Shown here piece after piece: positions 1 through 8,752 of a DNA stretch of 26,276 nt. Position 1 is the stretch's first letter. Each line of letters begins with the position of its first letter. This DNA is from DATKMS01 sp041497995 (lineage in GTDB: Bacteria; Desulfobacterota; Binatia; HRBIN30). The DNA is taken from the NCBI GenBank assembly GCA_041497995.1, contig JBGQHM010000051.1, positions 1 to 26,276 on the forward strand. The letters are read 5' to 3'. A model generated the notes under the pieces. It was given only the letters and a program-made list of their open reading frames with translations. It searched no databases and had not been told where the DNA came from. Both the position numbers and the translations under genes were made by a program.

Positions 1-1
1 C

Positions 2-1081
2 CACGCATGGCTGCAGCGGCAACACGCGGATGTCGTGCACGTGCATACGTTCGTCACCGGCCTCGGTGCAGCTGAGCTGCGCGTCGCCAAGGCGACCGGC
101 GCGCGCGTCATCGTCACCACTCACTCCAGCAGCCTCGGATACGTCTGCCAGCGTGGCTCGATGATGCGCTGGGGCGAGCGGCTCTGCGACGGTGTCTGTG
201 ACCGCGAGAAATGTGCGGCGTGTGAGCTGCAACACCGCGGCTTACCCAAGGCGCTGGCTGCGACGGTGGCGCGGCTACCGCTACCGCTGGCGCGATTCGC
301 CGGCAAGATGCCGGGGAAGATCGCCACCGCCCTTGGGCTGCCCGAGCTCATCGTCCACAACCAGAGCTTGCAGCGTGCGATGCTCGAAGCGGTCGACAAG
401 TTCGTGCTGCTGACCCAGTGGGCGTTCGATGCGGTGGTTGCCAATGGCGCACTGCCGGAGCGGTTGGCGCTCAACCGCCTCGGGGTGAGCCAGGACGCGC
501 TGCAACCCAAGCCGCGTCCCACCGAGCAACCGACGCAGCGCCCGGTCGCGATCGGCTATCTTGGCCGATTCGATCCGATCAAGGGTGTGTACGACCTGGC
601 GCGCGCCGTTACCTCATTGCAGCGTGACGTCGCCGTGCGCCTGGAGTTTCGTGGCCCGCTCAACAGCAACGCCGACCGCCATCACCTCAGGGAGCTGCAG
701 CGCATCGTCGGCGAGGACCCGCGCGTCACCTTTCCGCCCGCCGTGCCGCTTGCCGATGTGCCCAGCGTATTGGCTCGGTACGATGCGCTGTGTTGTCCAT
801 CCGTCTGCGTGGAAGGTGGGCCCACTGTGGCGCTCGAGGCCTACGCCGTCGGCACACCGGTCATCGGGACACGGATCGGTGGGCTTGCCGAGCTCGTGAC
901 CGACGGTGTTAACGGCAGGCTCGTTGCACCCGGCGACTGGAAGGCGCTCGGCGCTGTCCTTCAGGCGGTTGCGGCAGACCCCGGCAGTACGATCGATCGG
1001 TGGCGGCGGTCCCTGCCGCGCGTTCGCACGATGGAGAGCGTGGCCGCCGACTACGTGGCGCTATACGAGGAGCGGCAATGA
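2..1081 (+). CDS. GT4 glycosyltransferase, 5'-truncated by window edge
   Basis: This is a glycosyltransferase with a GT-B fold, probably adding a sugar from a nucleotide-sugar donor to a lipid-linked glycan at the cytoplasmic membrane. The reading frame is open to the first base; the residues before the first GTG (35) read ADVVHVHTF, a typical mid-N-domain GT4 strand, so the true start lies upstream of the window. Numbering from GTG 35, a cysteine cluster C51-x3-C55-x4-C60-x2-C63 (RLCDGVCDREKCAACEL) follows the THSSS segment. The donor-binding C-domain carries GYLGRFDPIKGVYDL, and the nucleotide-sugar loop EGGPTVALEAYAVGTPVIG contains the E-x7-E pair. The stop overlaps the next start in ATGA (1078-1081), so it belongs to the same operon as the deacetylase. 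The family assignment is firm; the sugar specificity cannot be read. Confidence 0.9.
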   Translation, partial: HAWLQRQHADVVHVHTFVTGLGAAELRVAKATGARVIVTTHSSSLGYVCQRGSMMRWGERLCDGVCDREKCAACELQHRGLPKALAATVARLPLPLARFAGKMPGKIATALGLPELIVHNQSLQRAMLEAVDKFVLLTQWAFDAVVANGALPERLALNRLGVSQDALQPKPRPTEQPTQRPVAIGYLGRFDPIKGVYDLARAVTSLQRDVAVRLEFRGPLNSNADRHHLRELQRIVGEDPRVTFPPAVPLADVPSVLARYDALCCPSVCVEGGPTVALEAYAVGTPVIGTRIGGLAELVTDGVNGRLVAPGDWKALGAVLQAVAADPGSTIDRWRRSLPRVRTMESVAADYVALYEERQ

Positions 1082-1995
1082 CGTCGAGCGTGGCCAGTCG
1101 GGTCAAGCGCGCACTCTTCAGGATGGGATACTACGCGTGGCGCCTGCGGGCCGATCGCTTCCCTGGCGTAGCGGTGCTCTGCTACCACGGCGTGCGCGAC
1201 GACCGTCTGCCCGCTGGCCGGCTGGCCTTCGAGGGGCTGCACGTGCGCGCCAGCGAGCTGGAAGCCCACTGCCGCATGCTTCGTGCAACGTGCCAGCCAA
1301 TCAGTCTCGCTGAATGGCAAGCTGCGCGGGCAAGCGGCCGAGCACTGCCGGCGCGGCCGGCGCTGATCACCTTCGATGATGGCTACGGCAGCGTGTTCAC
1401 CCTCGCCCGGCCGATTCTGCAGCGTCACGGTATCCCCGCCGTGGTGTTTGTGTGCAGCGAGCCCGTCGAGTGCCGTCAGCTGTTCTGGCATGACGCTGTC
1501 GCGCAGGCGTGCGGCGAGTTCGAGGTCCAGCGGATGAAGGACCTCGCCTACGCGGAGTGGCAATCGCTGCGTGCGGCGCACGCGCGGCCAACCGCTGCCG
1601 ATGATCCGCATGCGCCGCTGACGATCGCTGAGGTGACCGCACTGGCAGCCACGCCAGGATTCGAGATCGGCGCACACAGCGCCGCGCACGCCATCCTGGC
1701 ACGCGCGGCACTGCCCGAGCAGAGCGAACAGATCGCGCGCAACAAGGCGCGCCTGGAAGAGTGGACCGGTCGCCAGGTCACCGCGTTCGCCTACCCGAAT
1801 GGCCGGCCGGCGATCGACTACACCGCCGAGACCGTTGATCTGGTCCGGCGCCTCGGCTTCGAGAGCGCCTTTACAACCCGCCATGGCTTCTCGATTCCCG
1901 ACGAGTCGCCGTTCGAGCGCTCGCGCTGGTTCATGTTGGCTGGCGCGTCGGCAGCCGAGTTGGCGCATCGGCTGTGCTACAGCTGGCGGCGATGA
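1078..1995 (+). CDS. NodB-type polysaccharide deacetylase
   Basis: This is a carbohydrate esterase 4 family protein, 305 aa, that would remove N- or O-acetyl groups from a glycan using a bound metal. The visible motifs are VLCYHGV (residues 34-39), TFDDGY (98-103, with the D100-D101 pair) and the metal-binding H-x3-H in GAHSAAH (H200, H204), followed by FAYPNGR (237-243). These are the standard NodB blocks in the standard order. The ATG at 1078 is chosen over an upstream in-frame ATG at 1000 because it overlaps the previous stop (ATGA) and the protein then begins like its family; the earlier start would run 82 bases into the upstream glycosyltransferase. No signal peptide is obvious, so it may act on cytoplasmic, lipid-linked intermediates. 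Similar deacetylases are common in exopolysaccharide operons. Confidence 0.9.
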   Translation: MTSSVASRVKRALFRMGYYAWRLRADRFPGVAVLCYHGVRDDRLPAGRLAFEGLHVRASELEAHCRMLRATCQPISLAEWQAARASGRALPARPALITFDDGYGSVFTLARPILQRHGIPAVVFVCSEPVECRQLFWHDAVAQACGEFEVQRMKDLAYAEWQSLRAAHARPTAADDPHAPLTIAEVTALAATPGFEIGAHSAAHAILARAALPEQSEQIARNKARLEEWTGRQVTAFAYPNGRPAIDYTAETVDLVRRLGFESAFTTRHGFSIPDESPFERSRWFMLAGASAAELAHRLCYSWRR

Positions 1996-3236
1996 GGGCC
2001 CGCATTTGCGTCATCACCGCCGGTCACCTGGCAACGTGTCCGCGCATGCTCAAGGCCGCCGACGCGTTGGCCGCTGAGGGATACGCAGTCCGGGTAGTGA
2101 GCACGCGCCACGTCGGCTGGGCGACCGCGGCTGACGCCGAGGTGAGAGCCACTCGACGGTGGGCGTGGTCGGTGGTGGGTTATGACGAGCGCAGCGACCG
2201 CGCCACGTATCTCCGTAGCGGCTTGCGTCAACGCGCCGCACAGTTGCTGGTGCGCTCGATGGGCGCGCAGCGCTGTCCCATGGGCATAGTCGCTCGTGCA
2301 TACAGCCGCGTGTACCCAGAACTGGTGCGCGCGGCGTTGGCAGAACCCGCCGACTTCTTCTACGGCGGCACGACAGGCGCTTTGCCGGCCATCGCGGCCG
2401 CCGGCAAGCATACGAAGGTGCGCTACGCGGTCGACTTGGAGGACTTCCACAGCGCGGAGCAGGATGAGTCGCCAACGGCGCGGATGGTGCACGCGTTGGC
2501 CGCTCGGATCGAACACGACGTCCTCCGCGGAGCAACGTTTCTCACCGCGAGCAGTGCCGGCATCGCGTCGGCGTACCGCGAGCGGTATGGAATCAGTCCC
2601 ACGGTTGTGAACAACACGTTCCCGTTGCCGTCGCTGCCGCCCGACCTGACGCCAAGCTCTGGTGACGGGCTGCGTCTCTACTGGTTCAGCCAAACGATCG
2701 GCCCGCAACGCGGGTTGGAGGATGCCGTGGAGGCGATGGGGCGCGCCGACATTCCGGGCGAGCTCCACCTGCGCGGTCGCGCGTCGCCAGGATACATGGA
2801 CGCCATTCGCCAGCTCGGCGGCGTCTGCGCGCCGCGCTTACGGATCGTTGCTCACGAGCCGGCGTCACCCGATGCGATGGTCGACTTGTGTCGGGGTCTC
2901 GACGTGGGCTTGGCACTGGAGCAAGGGCAGGTCGTGAACCGCCAACTCTGCCTGACGAACAAGGCGTTCACCTACGTGCTCGCCGGCCTCGCCGTTGCGT
3001 TCACCGACACACTCGGCCAGCGCGCGCTAGCCCATGACCTCGGCGAGGCCGCGATCCTGTATGCGCCGGGGGACGTGGCGGCGTTGGCGCGCGGCCTGCG
3101 ACGCTGGGCGGACGACAAAGCGCTCTTGGCACGGGCCAAAGGCGCGTCGTGGGCAGCGGCGCAGCGCCGCTGGCATTGGGAACATGCGGAACAGCGTGGC
3201 GCACTACTGCGCGCCGTCGCCAACGCCGTAGGATAA
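1992..3236 (+). CDS. GT4-like glycosyltransferase
   Basis: This is a predicted GT-B glycosyltransferase of 414 aa. The N-terminus VITAGHLATCPRMLKAADAL...GYAVRVV is the common opening of GT4 enzymes that act on lipid-linked glycans. The middle has VDLEDFHSAEQDES and a short strand VVNNTFPLP that leads into the C-domain (LRLYWFSQTIGPQRGLEDAVEAM). The donor loop reads LCLTNKAFTYVLAGLAVAFTDTLGQ; it keeps the usual shape, but the first Glu of the classic E-x7-E pair is not seen, so donor contacts may differ. The ATG at 1992 overlaps the preceding stop (ATGA) and is preferred over the ATG at 1974. The next gene follows after one base. Acceptor and donor are unknown. Confidence 0.82.
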   Translation: MRARICVITAGHLATCPRMLKAADALAAEGYAVRVVSTRHVGWATAADAEVRATRRWAWSVVGYDERSDRATYLRSGLRQRAAQLLVRSMGAQRCPMGIVARAYSRVYPELVRAALAEPADFFYGGTTGALPAIAAAGKHTKVRYAVDLEDFHSAEQDESPTARMVHALAARIEHDVLRGATFLTASSAGIASAYRERYGISPTVVNNTFPLPSLPPDLTPSSGDGLRLYWFSQTIGPQRGLEDAVEAMGRADIPGELHLRGRASPGYMDAIRQLGGVCAPRLRIVAHEPASPDAMVDLCRGLDVGLALEQGQVVNRQLCLTNKAFTYVLAGLAVAFTDTLGQRALAHDLGEAAILYAPGDVAALARGLRRWADDKALLARAKGASWAAAQRRWHWEHAEQRGALLRAVANAVG

Positions 3237-3237
3237 G

Positions 3238-4275
3238 TTGCGCATCCTCCTCATCATGGACCCGTTGATCCGCGTGCCGCCGGAACACTACGGCGGCATC
3301 GAGCGGGTGGTTGCCGACCTGGCGGACGGCCTGCACCGGCGCGGTCACGCGGTGACGCTGTGGGCGGCACCAGGATCGCGCACGCTAGGAGTGCTGCAGC
3401 CGTTTGGCCGGCCGGGCGAATGGACGCGCTGGAGCAATCTGCGCAACACCGCGACACTGACGGCGCGCTTCCTGCGATGGCCGCGGCGCTTCGACGTGAT
3501 CCATAACTTCGGACGCCTGGCGTATCTGCTCAGTGTGTTACGTGCTGACGTCGCCAAAGTGCAGACCTACATGCGCACCGTGAACCCAACGAACATGCGG
3601 CGGGTACGTCAGCTGGGCGGCAAGCGCATTCGCTTCACGGCCGTCAGTCGCGCCATCCGCGACACCGGCGCCGTCGGTGGTGGCAACTGGGAAGTCATCT
3701 ACAACTGCGCGCGCGCCGCGGACTACCGGCCGCGGACCGATGTGGATCCGGCAACGGCACCGCTGGTGTTTCTCGGTCGCCTGGACCGGTGCAAGGGTGT
3801 CCACACCGCTATCCAAGTTGCGCGGCACCTCAATCGCCCGCTGCGCATTGCCGGCAACGTGTCGGACCAGCCGAACGAGCAGCAGTACTTCCATCGCGAG
3901 GTCGAGCCGCAGCTCGACGGCCGGCTCATCTCGTATGTGGGCCCGGTGAACAACGAACAGAAGAACGAGCTCTTGGGTTCAGCTGCGGCATTGTTGATGC
4001 CGATTGAATTCGAGGAACCGTTTCCAGTGGTGCTGCCCGAAGCGCTCCTGTGCGGAACGCCGGTCATCGCCTTCCGCCGCGGCGGAGTTCCGGAGGGCAT
4101 CGAGCATGGCGTCACCGGCTTTCTCTGCGCGACGGCAGACGAGATGATGGCGCTGGTCGCACGCCTCCCTGAGATTGATCGGCGCGTCTGCCGTGCCGAG
4201 GCCGAGCGCCGCTTCAGCGATGCTGCTGTGGTGGAGACCTATGAGCGTCTCTATCAGAATATGGTCGAGCGATGA
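3238..4275 (+). CDS. GT4 glycosyltransferase (TTG start)
   Basis: This is a 345-aa glycosyltransferase. The N-terminal RVPPEHYGGIERVVADL motif is the glycine-rich donor/acceptor loop of the GT4 subgroup that opens PPxxYGGxExVV. The C-domain shows LVFLGRLDRCKGVHTAI and the donor-binding EEPFPVVLPEALLCGTPVIAFRRGGVPE with E-x7-E. The proposed start is TTG at 3238, one base after the previous stop, because it restores the canonical hydrophobic first strand MRILLIMDP; an ATG at 3256 would cut that strand off. A weak AGGA at about 3230 is the only ribosome-binding candidate, so coupling to the upstream gene is likely. It ends in an ATGA overlap with the FkbM gene. Confidence 0.9.
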   Translation: MRILLIMDPLIRVPPEHYGGIERVVADLADGLHRRGHAVTLWAAPGSRTLGVLQPFGRPGEWTRWSNLRNTATLTARFLRWPRRFDVIHNFGRLAYLLSVLRADVAKVQTYMRTVNPTNMRRVRQLGGKRIRFTAVSRAIRDTGAVGGGNWEVIYNCARAADYRPRTDVDPATAPLVFLGRLDRCKGVHTAIQVARHLNRPLRIAGNVSDQPNEQQYFHREVEPQLDGRLISYVGPVNNEQKNELLGSAAALLMPIEFEEPFPVVLPEALLCGTPVIAFRRGGVPEGIEHGVTGFLCATADEMMALVARLPEIDRRVCRAEAERRFSDAAVVETYERLYQNMVER

Positions 4276-5021
4276 GTCGCTGGGACGCACGTTCTTCCGC
4301 TGGTCGCTTGCTCCGGATGCCGCTGCGGATACTGCCGCCGAGCGCCATCCTGCCAGTACTCGGCGGTCCACTGCGCGGGATGCGTTGGGTGGTGGGCTCC
4401 GCACCGCACGGCGCCTGGCTCGGGATCTTGGAGCGCGACAAGCTCCGCCACTTCGTCAGCCGGCTGCAGATCGGGATGACCGTGTGGGACATCGGCGCCA
4501 ACGTCGGTCTCTATACACTCGCGAGCGCCCGCGCCGTCGGTCCGACGGGGCACGTGTGCGCCTTCGAACCCATGCCCCGCAACCTGCGCTGTCTACGCCG
4601 GCACATCGCATTGAACTGGCTCGACAACGTGGCGATCTGCGATGCTGCAGTCGTTGATGTCACCGGCATGGTGCGTATGGCCGAAGGCGACTCACCCAGT
4701 GAGTTTCACGCGCACGCTCATGGCACCTGTGAGGTCCGCGCCATCACGTTGGACGATTGGACCTCCAACCCCGAGAAGCGATTCCCCGACGTGGTGAAGA
4801 TCGACGTCGAAGGCAGTGAAGATGCGGTGCTGCGCGGCGGGATGCAGGCTTTCACCGCCAGCCGGCCGTTGATCTACCTGGCGCTGCATGGCGAACGCCA
4901 GCGGCGAACGTGCTACCAGCTGCTCACCCAGTGGGGCTACCAGCTGACGTCACTGGAACCAAGTCAGGCGCTCGAGATCAGCGACGAGTGGCTCGCGGAG
5001 CCGGGGGAGATGCGACGATGA
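4272..5021 (+). CDS. FkbM-family methyltransferase
   Basis: This is a 249-aa SAM-dependent O-methyltransferase of the FkbM family, likely to methylate a sugar hydroxyl of the polysaccharide or its precursor. The SAM-binding motif I is VWDIGANVGLYTL (residues 71-83), followed by the acidic strand CAFEPMPRN (97-104). The family hallmark VKIDVEGSE lies at 175-183, followed by a typical C-terminal strand PLIYLALHGE. The first ~60 residues (with GSAPHGAWLGILERD) are the usual FkbM lead-in. The start ATG at 4272 overlaps the upstream TGA. In glycan operons FkbM genes usually make methylated sugars, which is inference here. Confidence 0.88.
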   Translation: MSRWDARSSAGRLLRMPLRILPPSAILPVLGGPLRGMRWVVGSAPHGAWLGILERDKLRHFVSRLQIGMTVWDIGANVGLYTLASARAVGPTGHVCAFEPMPRNLRCLRRHIALNWLDNVAICDAAVVDVTGMVRMAEGDSPSEFHAHAHGTCEVRAITLDDWTSNPEKRFPDVVKIDVEGSEDAVLRGGMQAFTASRPLIYLALHGERQRRTCYQLLTQWGYQLTSLEPSQALEISDEWLAEPGEMRR

Positions 5022-5734
5022 CGCTCAAGCAGCGCCTCGGCCAGCACCTGTTCGCACACCTGCCGATCACTCGGTTCTTGTTCGATCAGCTCCGCGTGGA
5101 AGTGGATGCGGCGCTCCTCCGGGTGGGCAACGCGATCCTGCCCGCGCGCCGGCACCGCCTGGCGGACATCCGCCGCAGCCACGACGTGTACGTCAACGTG
5201 GCGTGCGGGCCACACATCCTGCCGGGCTTTCTGAACCTCGACTTGCTCCCGTGCAGTGGTGATGTCGTCGGGTGGGACTGCCGCCGTACGCTGCCAGTTG
5301 CGGCCGGTTCCGCGGCCGGCATCCGTGCGGAGCACTTCGTCGAACATCTCGAGCCGCGCGAGGAGCTGCCCGACTTTCTCACCGATTGCCATCGCGCGCT
5401 GCGGCCCGGCGGTGTGCTGCGGATCATCGTACCGGACGCAGAACGGTACGTACGGGCGTACTGCCGGGGTGATCTCGACGGGTACCGCGAGTTGGCCGTA
5501 CCGGACCCGTTCCCCGCGGATCTCCCGACCCGAATGGACATCATCAACCACGTCTTTCACCAGTGGCAGGAACATCGCTGGGGATACGACTTCGAAACCA
5601 TAGTGCACCGGCTGCGCAGCGGCGGTTTCGCGCACGTCGAACGCGCCGCCTACCAGTCGTCGCGCGACTCGACGCTGGCGCAGGACCGCGATGTGCACGC
5701 GCCCTACTCGCTCTACGTGGACGCGGTGAAGTAG
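5018..5734 (+). CDS. class I SAM-dependent methyltransferase
   Basis: This is a 238-aa predicted methyltransferase of the kind often found in polysaccharide clusters. The motif that would bind SAM is degenerate but recognisable: YVNVACGPHILPGFLNLDL (residues 58-76), then AEHFVEHLEPREELPDFL (104-121) and the motif ALRPGGVLRIIVPDAERY (127-144). These are the usual Methyltransf_11-like blocks. The ATG at 5018 sits in an ATGA overlap with the FkbM stop and is chosen over a far-upstream ATG (4910) inside the FkbM gene. A C-terminal part with HRWGYDFETIVHRLRSGGF is typical of this subgroup. The substrate is probably a sugar or sugar-nucleotide, judged only from the neighbours. Confidence 0.8.
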   Translation: MTLKQRLGQHLFAHLPITRFLFDQLRVEVDAALLRVGNAILPARRHRLADIRRSHDVYVNVACGPHILPGFLNLDLLPCSGDVVGWDCRRTLPVAAGSAAGIRAEHFVEHLEPREELPDFLTDCHRALRPGGVLRIIVPDAERYVRAYCRGDLDGYRELAVPDPFPADLPTRMDIINHVFHQWQEHRWGYDFETIVHRLRSGGFAHVERAAYQSSRDSTLAQDRDVHAPYSLYVDAVK

Positions 5735-5738
5735 CACC

Positions 5739-7070
5739 ATGCGGCGGGTCTTGATGGTCAGTCCACATTTTCCTCCGGACACCAATGCCGGCACGCATCG
5801 CGTACGGCTCCTCGCGCCGCACCTGCCACGCTACGGCTGGCAACCCACGGTCGTCAGCGTTGATCCGCGCGACTATGAGGGGCGGTTGGATCCGACACTC
5901 GCTGAGTTGGTACCGTCCAGTGTACAGGTCATCCGCTGTCGAGCCTTGAACCCACGGTACACCCGCCTGCTCGGCGTGGGAGATCTGGGCTTGCGAGCGC
6001 TCAACGGGCTGTATCGCACTTGCACTGAGCTGTTACGAAGGGAAGCTTTCGACGCGGTGTTCGTCACAACCTATCCAGTTTACCCCGCGCTTCTCGGTCC
6101 CCGACTGAAGCAGCGGTTCGCGATTCCCTTCATCCTTGACTATCAGGACCCATGGGTCGGCGAATGGGGCAGGAGCGTCGGTGCGGGACCGAATGGCACG
6201 CCCGATTGGAAGAGCCGATTGTCCCGGAGCGTCGCTGCCCTGATCGAGGCGTACGTCGCCCCACGCGCTGACGCGCTGGTTGCCGTTTCTGCCTCTACGT
6301 ACGAACAGGTGCAAGCACGCCATCCGACGCTGCAGACCCGGCCCTGCCTGGAGTTGCCGATCGGGGGCGAGCTCGCGGACTTCGACCAGATGCGTCGCCG
6401 TCCGCGGCGCAATCCGTACTTCGATCCCGGCGACGGTCTCTGCCATCTCTGTTACGTCGGTACGGTCTTGCCTACAGGTCTGGAAACACTGCGCGCACTC
6501 CTGCGGGCCGCCGCGCTCCTCCGCGTGCGGCAGCCGACGGTGTACGCCCGTTTGCGCCTGCGCTTTCTGGGCACCAGCAACCAAACCGGTGAAGGCGCGC
6601 CGGCGCGCGTGTTGCCGATCGCACAAGAGTTCGGCGTTGACGACTGCGTGAGCGAGATCCCGGCGCGAATCGACTACCTCGACGCGCTGACGGTTCTGAC
6701 CCAAGCGTCTGCGATCCTGCTGCTCGGGAGTAGTGAACGCCACTACACCGCGAGCAAGCTCTACCCGGCGCTGTTGGCACGCCGGCCCCTGCTGGCGATC
6801 TATCACGATGCCAGCACCGTCGTGGCAGCCTTGCGGCACGCCTCAGCTGCCCGCCTTGTGACCTACAACGACGAGCATCGCGCCGAGTCATGTGTCGAAG
6901 CCATCTATCAGCAGCTGTGCGCGCTAGTTGAAGCGCCGCGAGTGGATCTGCCGGTTGAGGCGATCGATGCGTTCGCGGACTTCTCCGCGGACGCGCTCGC
7001 CGGAAAACTCGCCGCGCTGTTCGACCTGGTTCGACACCGCGAACCCGCGGCGCGCATCGAGGAACCATGA
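5739..7070 (+). CDS. GT4-like glycosyltransferase
   Basis: This is a 443-aa glycosyltransferase-like protein. The N-terminus VLMVSPHFPPDTNAGTHRVRLLAPHLPRYGW is the standard beta-loop-helix of a GT4-like N-domain, and FDAVFVTTYPVYPALLG and FILDYQDPWVGEW follow, as in a subgroup that keeps the DxxDPW segment. The C-domain includes LCHLCYVGTVLPTGLETLRALL and ends with SSERHYTASKLYPALLARRPLLAIYH. That places SKLYPALLA where E-x7-E usually lies, a variant seen in GT4 relatives. It starts four bases after the methyltransferase stop and overlaps the next gene by ATGA (7067-7070). Confidence 0.82.
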   Translation: MRRVLMVSPHFPPDTNAGTHRVRLLAPHLPRYGWQPTVVSVDPRDYEGRLDPTLAELVPSSVQVIRCRALNPRYTRLLGVGDLGLRALNGLYRTCTELLRREAFDAVFVTTYPVYPALLGPRLKQRFAIPFILDYQDPWVGEWGRSVGAGPNGTPDWKSRLSRSVAALIEAYVAPRADALVAVSASTYEQVQARHPTLQTRPCLELPIGGELADFDQMRRRPRRNPYFDPGDGLCHLCYVGTVLPTGLETLRALLRAAALLRVRQPTVYARLRLRFLGTSNQTGEGAPARVLPIAQEFGVDDCVSEIPARIDYLDALTVLTQASAILLLGSSERHYTASKLYPALLARRPLLAIYHDASTVVAALRHASAARLVTYNDEHRAESCVEAIYQQLCALVEAPRVDLPVEAIDAFADFSADALAGKLAALFDLVRHREPAARIEEP

Positions 7071-8752
7071 AGAGGGCGTGGCCAGTCTTCTTCTGGGCCA
7101 CTGCGGTCGCGCTTGGTGCGCTGCAAGCATGGACGTATCGGAACACGATCAACTCCGACGGCGTCGCGTATCTCGACCTTGCCGACGCGTATCTACGCGG
7201 CGACTGGCACGCCGCGCTGAGCCCCTACTGGAGCCCGCTCTATCCGGCACTCTTGGCCGCGGCCATGGCGCTGGTGCGGCCGGCCCCGCAGTCGGAGTTC
7301 GCCCTGATGCACGTGGTCAACTTCTGCCTCTACCTGGGCGCGCTCTCGGCTTTCGAATACTTCGTCAGCGGATTCATCGTCTACCGGCAGCGTCACCAAC
7401 CGCAGCCTGCTGACAGCTCCGTAGCGCCACTCCCAGACTGGGTGCTGCGCGCTGTCGGTTACATGCTGTTCATCTGGACATCGCTGGATTGGATTTCCCT
7501 GGGCTCCACCACACCCGACATGTGCTTGCCCGTCGTCGTGTTTGCAGCGACCGGAATCCTCCTCCGCGCTCACTCTGCGCCCCTGCCGGCGCGCGCTCTG
7601 ATGTATGGAATCACCCTGGGCGTGGGCTATCTCGCCAGGGCCGCCATGCTGCCGCTGGGTCTCGTCTTCATCGCAGCAGGGGCACTCACGACGCCGCGAG
7701 CGAAAGACCGTGTGGTCCGTGCCGGGGTCGGTCTCATTGGGTTCGCGGTCATCAGCCTGTTGTTCATCGGAGCAATCTCGTCGGCTAACGGACGACCGAC
7801 GGCAGGCGATGTCGGCCCATTGAACTACGCGTGGTTCGTGAACGGCGCGCCACTGTTTGCGCATTGGGAAGGAGAGGTCGGTGGGACTGCACTGCACCCG
7901 CCGCGTCGCGTATTGGACAGCCCGCCGGTTTACGAGTTCAAAGAACCTGTGGGGGGAACGTTTCCGCTGTGGTTCAATCCGTCGTACTGGCATGCGGGAT
8001 TTCGCACACACGTAGATCTGCACCAGCAAGCCGGGCGGCTCGTGCGCACGACGAACGCCTACCTGCGGATTCTCTTGAACGGAAGCGGGCACCTCGGCCG
8101 CAGCGGGAACTGGATGCTCGGACTGTGCGCGCTGCTGCTATGTGGGCGGGTTCAGACACTCAGTCGTCTCTCCAGCTTCGCGTTCATCTTGCTTCCTGCG
8201 GTGGCGGCGCTCGGACTGTTCTGGTTGGTGTACGTAGAGCCGCGCTACATCGCCCCGTTCGTGGCGGTACTGATATTGGGGATCATGGCTGCGCTGCAGG
8301 TATCCACCACGGTTGGCGCGGGATTCGTACGAGGCGTTGTTGCAGCGACTGGCGCAGTCTGGTTCTCGTGCCTGTTGTCTCTCACTCAACAAATGGTCAG
8401 CGACGCGCTGAAGGGAACGGCAGAGAATCCGGCTTGGGAAGTCGCAACACAATTGGGAAAGATGGGTGTACACGAAGGGAGCCGAGTGGCCATACTCGGC
8501 GACTCGTTTGTCGCCTACTGGGCGCGACCAGCGCGCGTGCGCATCGTCGGTGACATGCCGCAGTGGTACTTGGATCGGTTTTGGGACGGCGATCCGGCAA
8601 CTCGGCAGCGCGTCATCGCCGCGCTGGCGACCAGCGGAGCGCAATTGGCAGTTGCCGACCGCGCGCCCGGATGGGCAACAACCGAGGGCTGGTTCAGGAT
8701 TGGCGATACTCCACAGTACGGCTACTGGCTGTCGCAGCGCGATGAGCACTAA
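7067..8752 (+). CDS. polytopic membrane protein, GT39/ArnT-like (GT-C fold)
   Basis: This is a 561-aa integral membrane protein. After a first hydrophobic helix (about residues 7-22) comes the loop YRNTINSDGVAYLDLADAYLRGDW, which holds acidic residues (D31, D37, D40) in the first periplasmic loop, as in GT-C glycosyltransferases such as ArnT and the RgtA-D family. YWSPLYPALL follows, another common block. Several further membrane segments are visible (around LMHVVNFCLYLGALSAF, GYMLFIWTSLDWI and the LLPAVAALGLFWLVYVEPRYIAPFVAVLILGIMAAL region). The C-terminal ~100 residues form a soluble domain. GT-C enzymes use polyprenyl-phosphate sugars, so it may decorate the glycan outside the membrane; that is inference. 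It overlaps the next gene by 11 bases. Confidence 0.72.
   Translation: MKRAWPVFFWATAVALGALQAWTYRNTINSDGVAYLDLADAYLRGDWHAALSPYWSPLYPALLAAAMALVRPAPQSEFALMHVVNFCLYLGALSAFEYFVSGFIVYRQRHQPQPADSSVAPLPDWVLRAVGYMLFIWTSLDWISLGSTTPDMCLPVVVFAATGILLRAHSAPLPARALMYGITLGVGYLARAAMLPLGLVFIAAGALTTPRAKDRVVRAGVGLIGFAVISLLFIGAISSANGRPTAGDVGPLNYAWFVNGAPLFAHWEGEVGGTALHPPRRVLDSPPVYEFKEPVGGTFPLWFNPSYWHAGFRTHVDLHQQAGRLVRTTNAYLRILLNGSGHLGRSGNWMLGLCALLLCGRVQTLSRLSSFAFILLPAVAALGLFWLVYVEPRYIAPFVAVLILGIMAALQVSTTVGAGFVRGVVAATGAVWFSCLLSLTQQMVSDALKGTAENPAWEVATQLGKMGVHEGSRVAILGDSFVAYWARPARVRIVGDMPQWYLDRFWDGDPATRQRVIAALATSGAQLAVADRAPGWATTEGWFRIGDTPQYGYWLSQRDEH

Noticed and set aside
1051..1968. A 305-aa open frame on the minus strand, antisense to the deacetylase
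   Set aside because: The + strand gene has clear NodB motifs. The minus frame has no recognisable domain and is the expected shadow in GC-rich DNA.
8466..8741. An extended N-terminus of the double glycosyltransferase
   Set aside because: This stretch reads as the out-of-frame complement of the preceding membrane protein's 3' end. The family N-terminus begins near Met at 8742.
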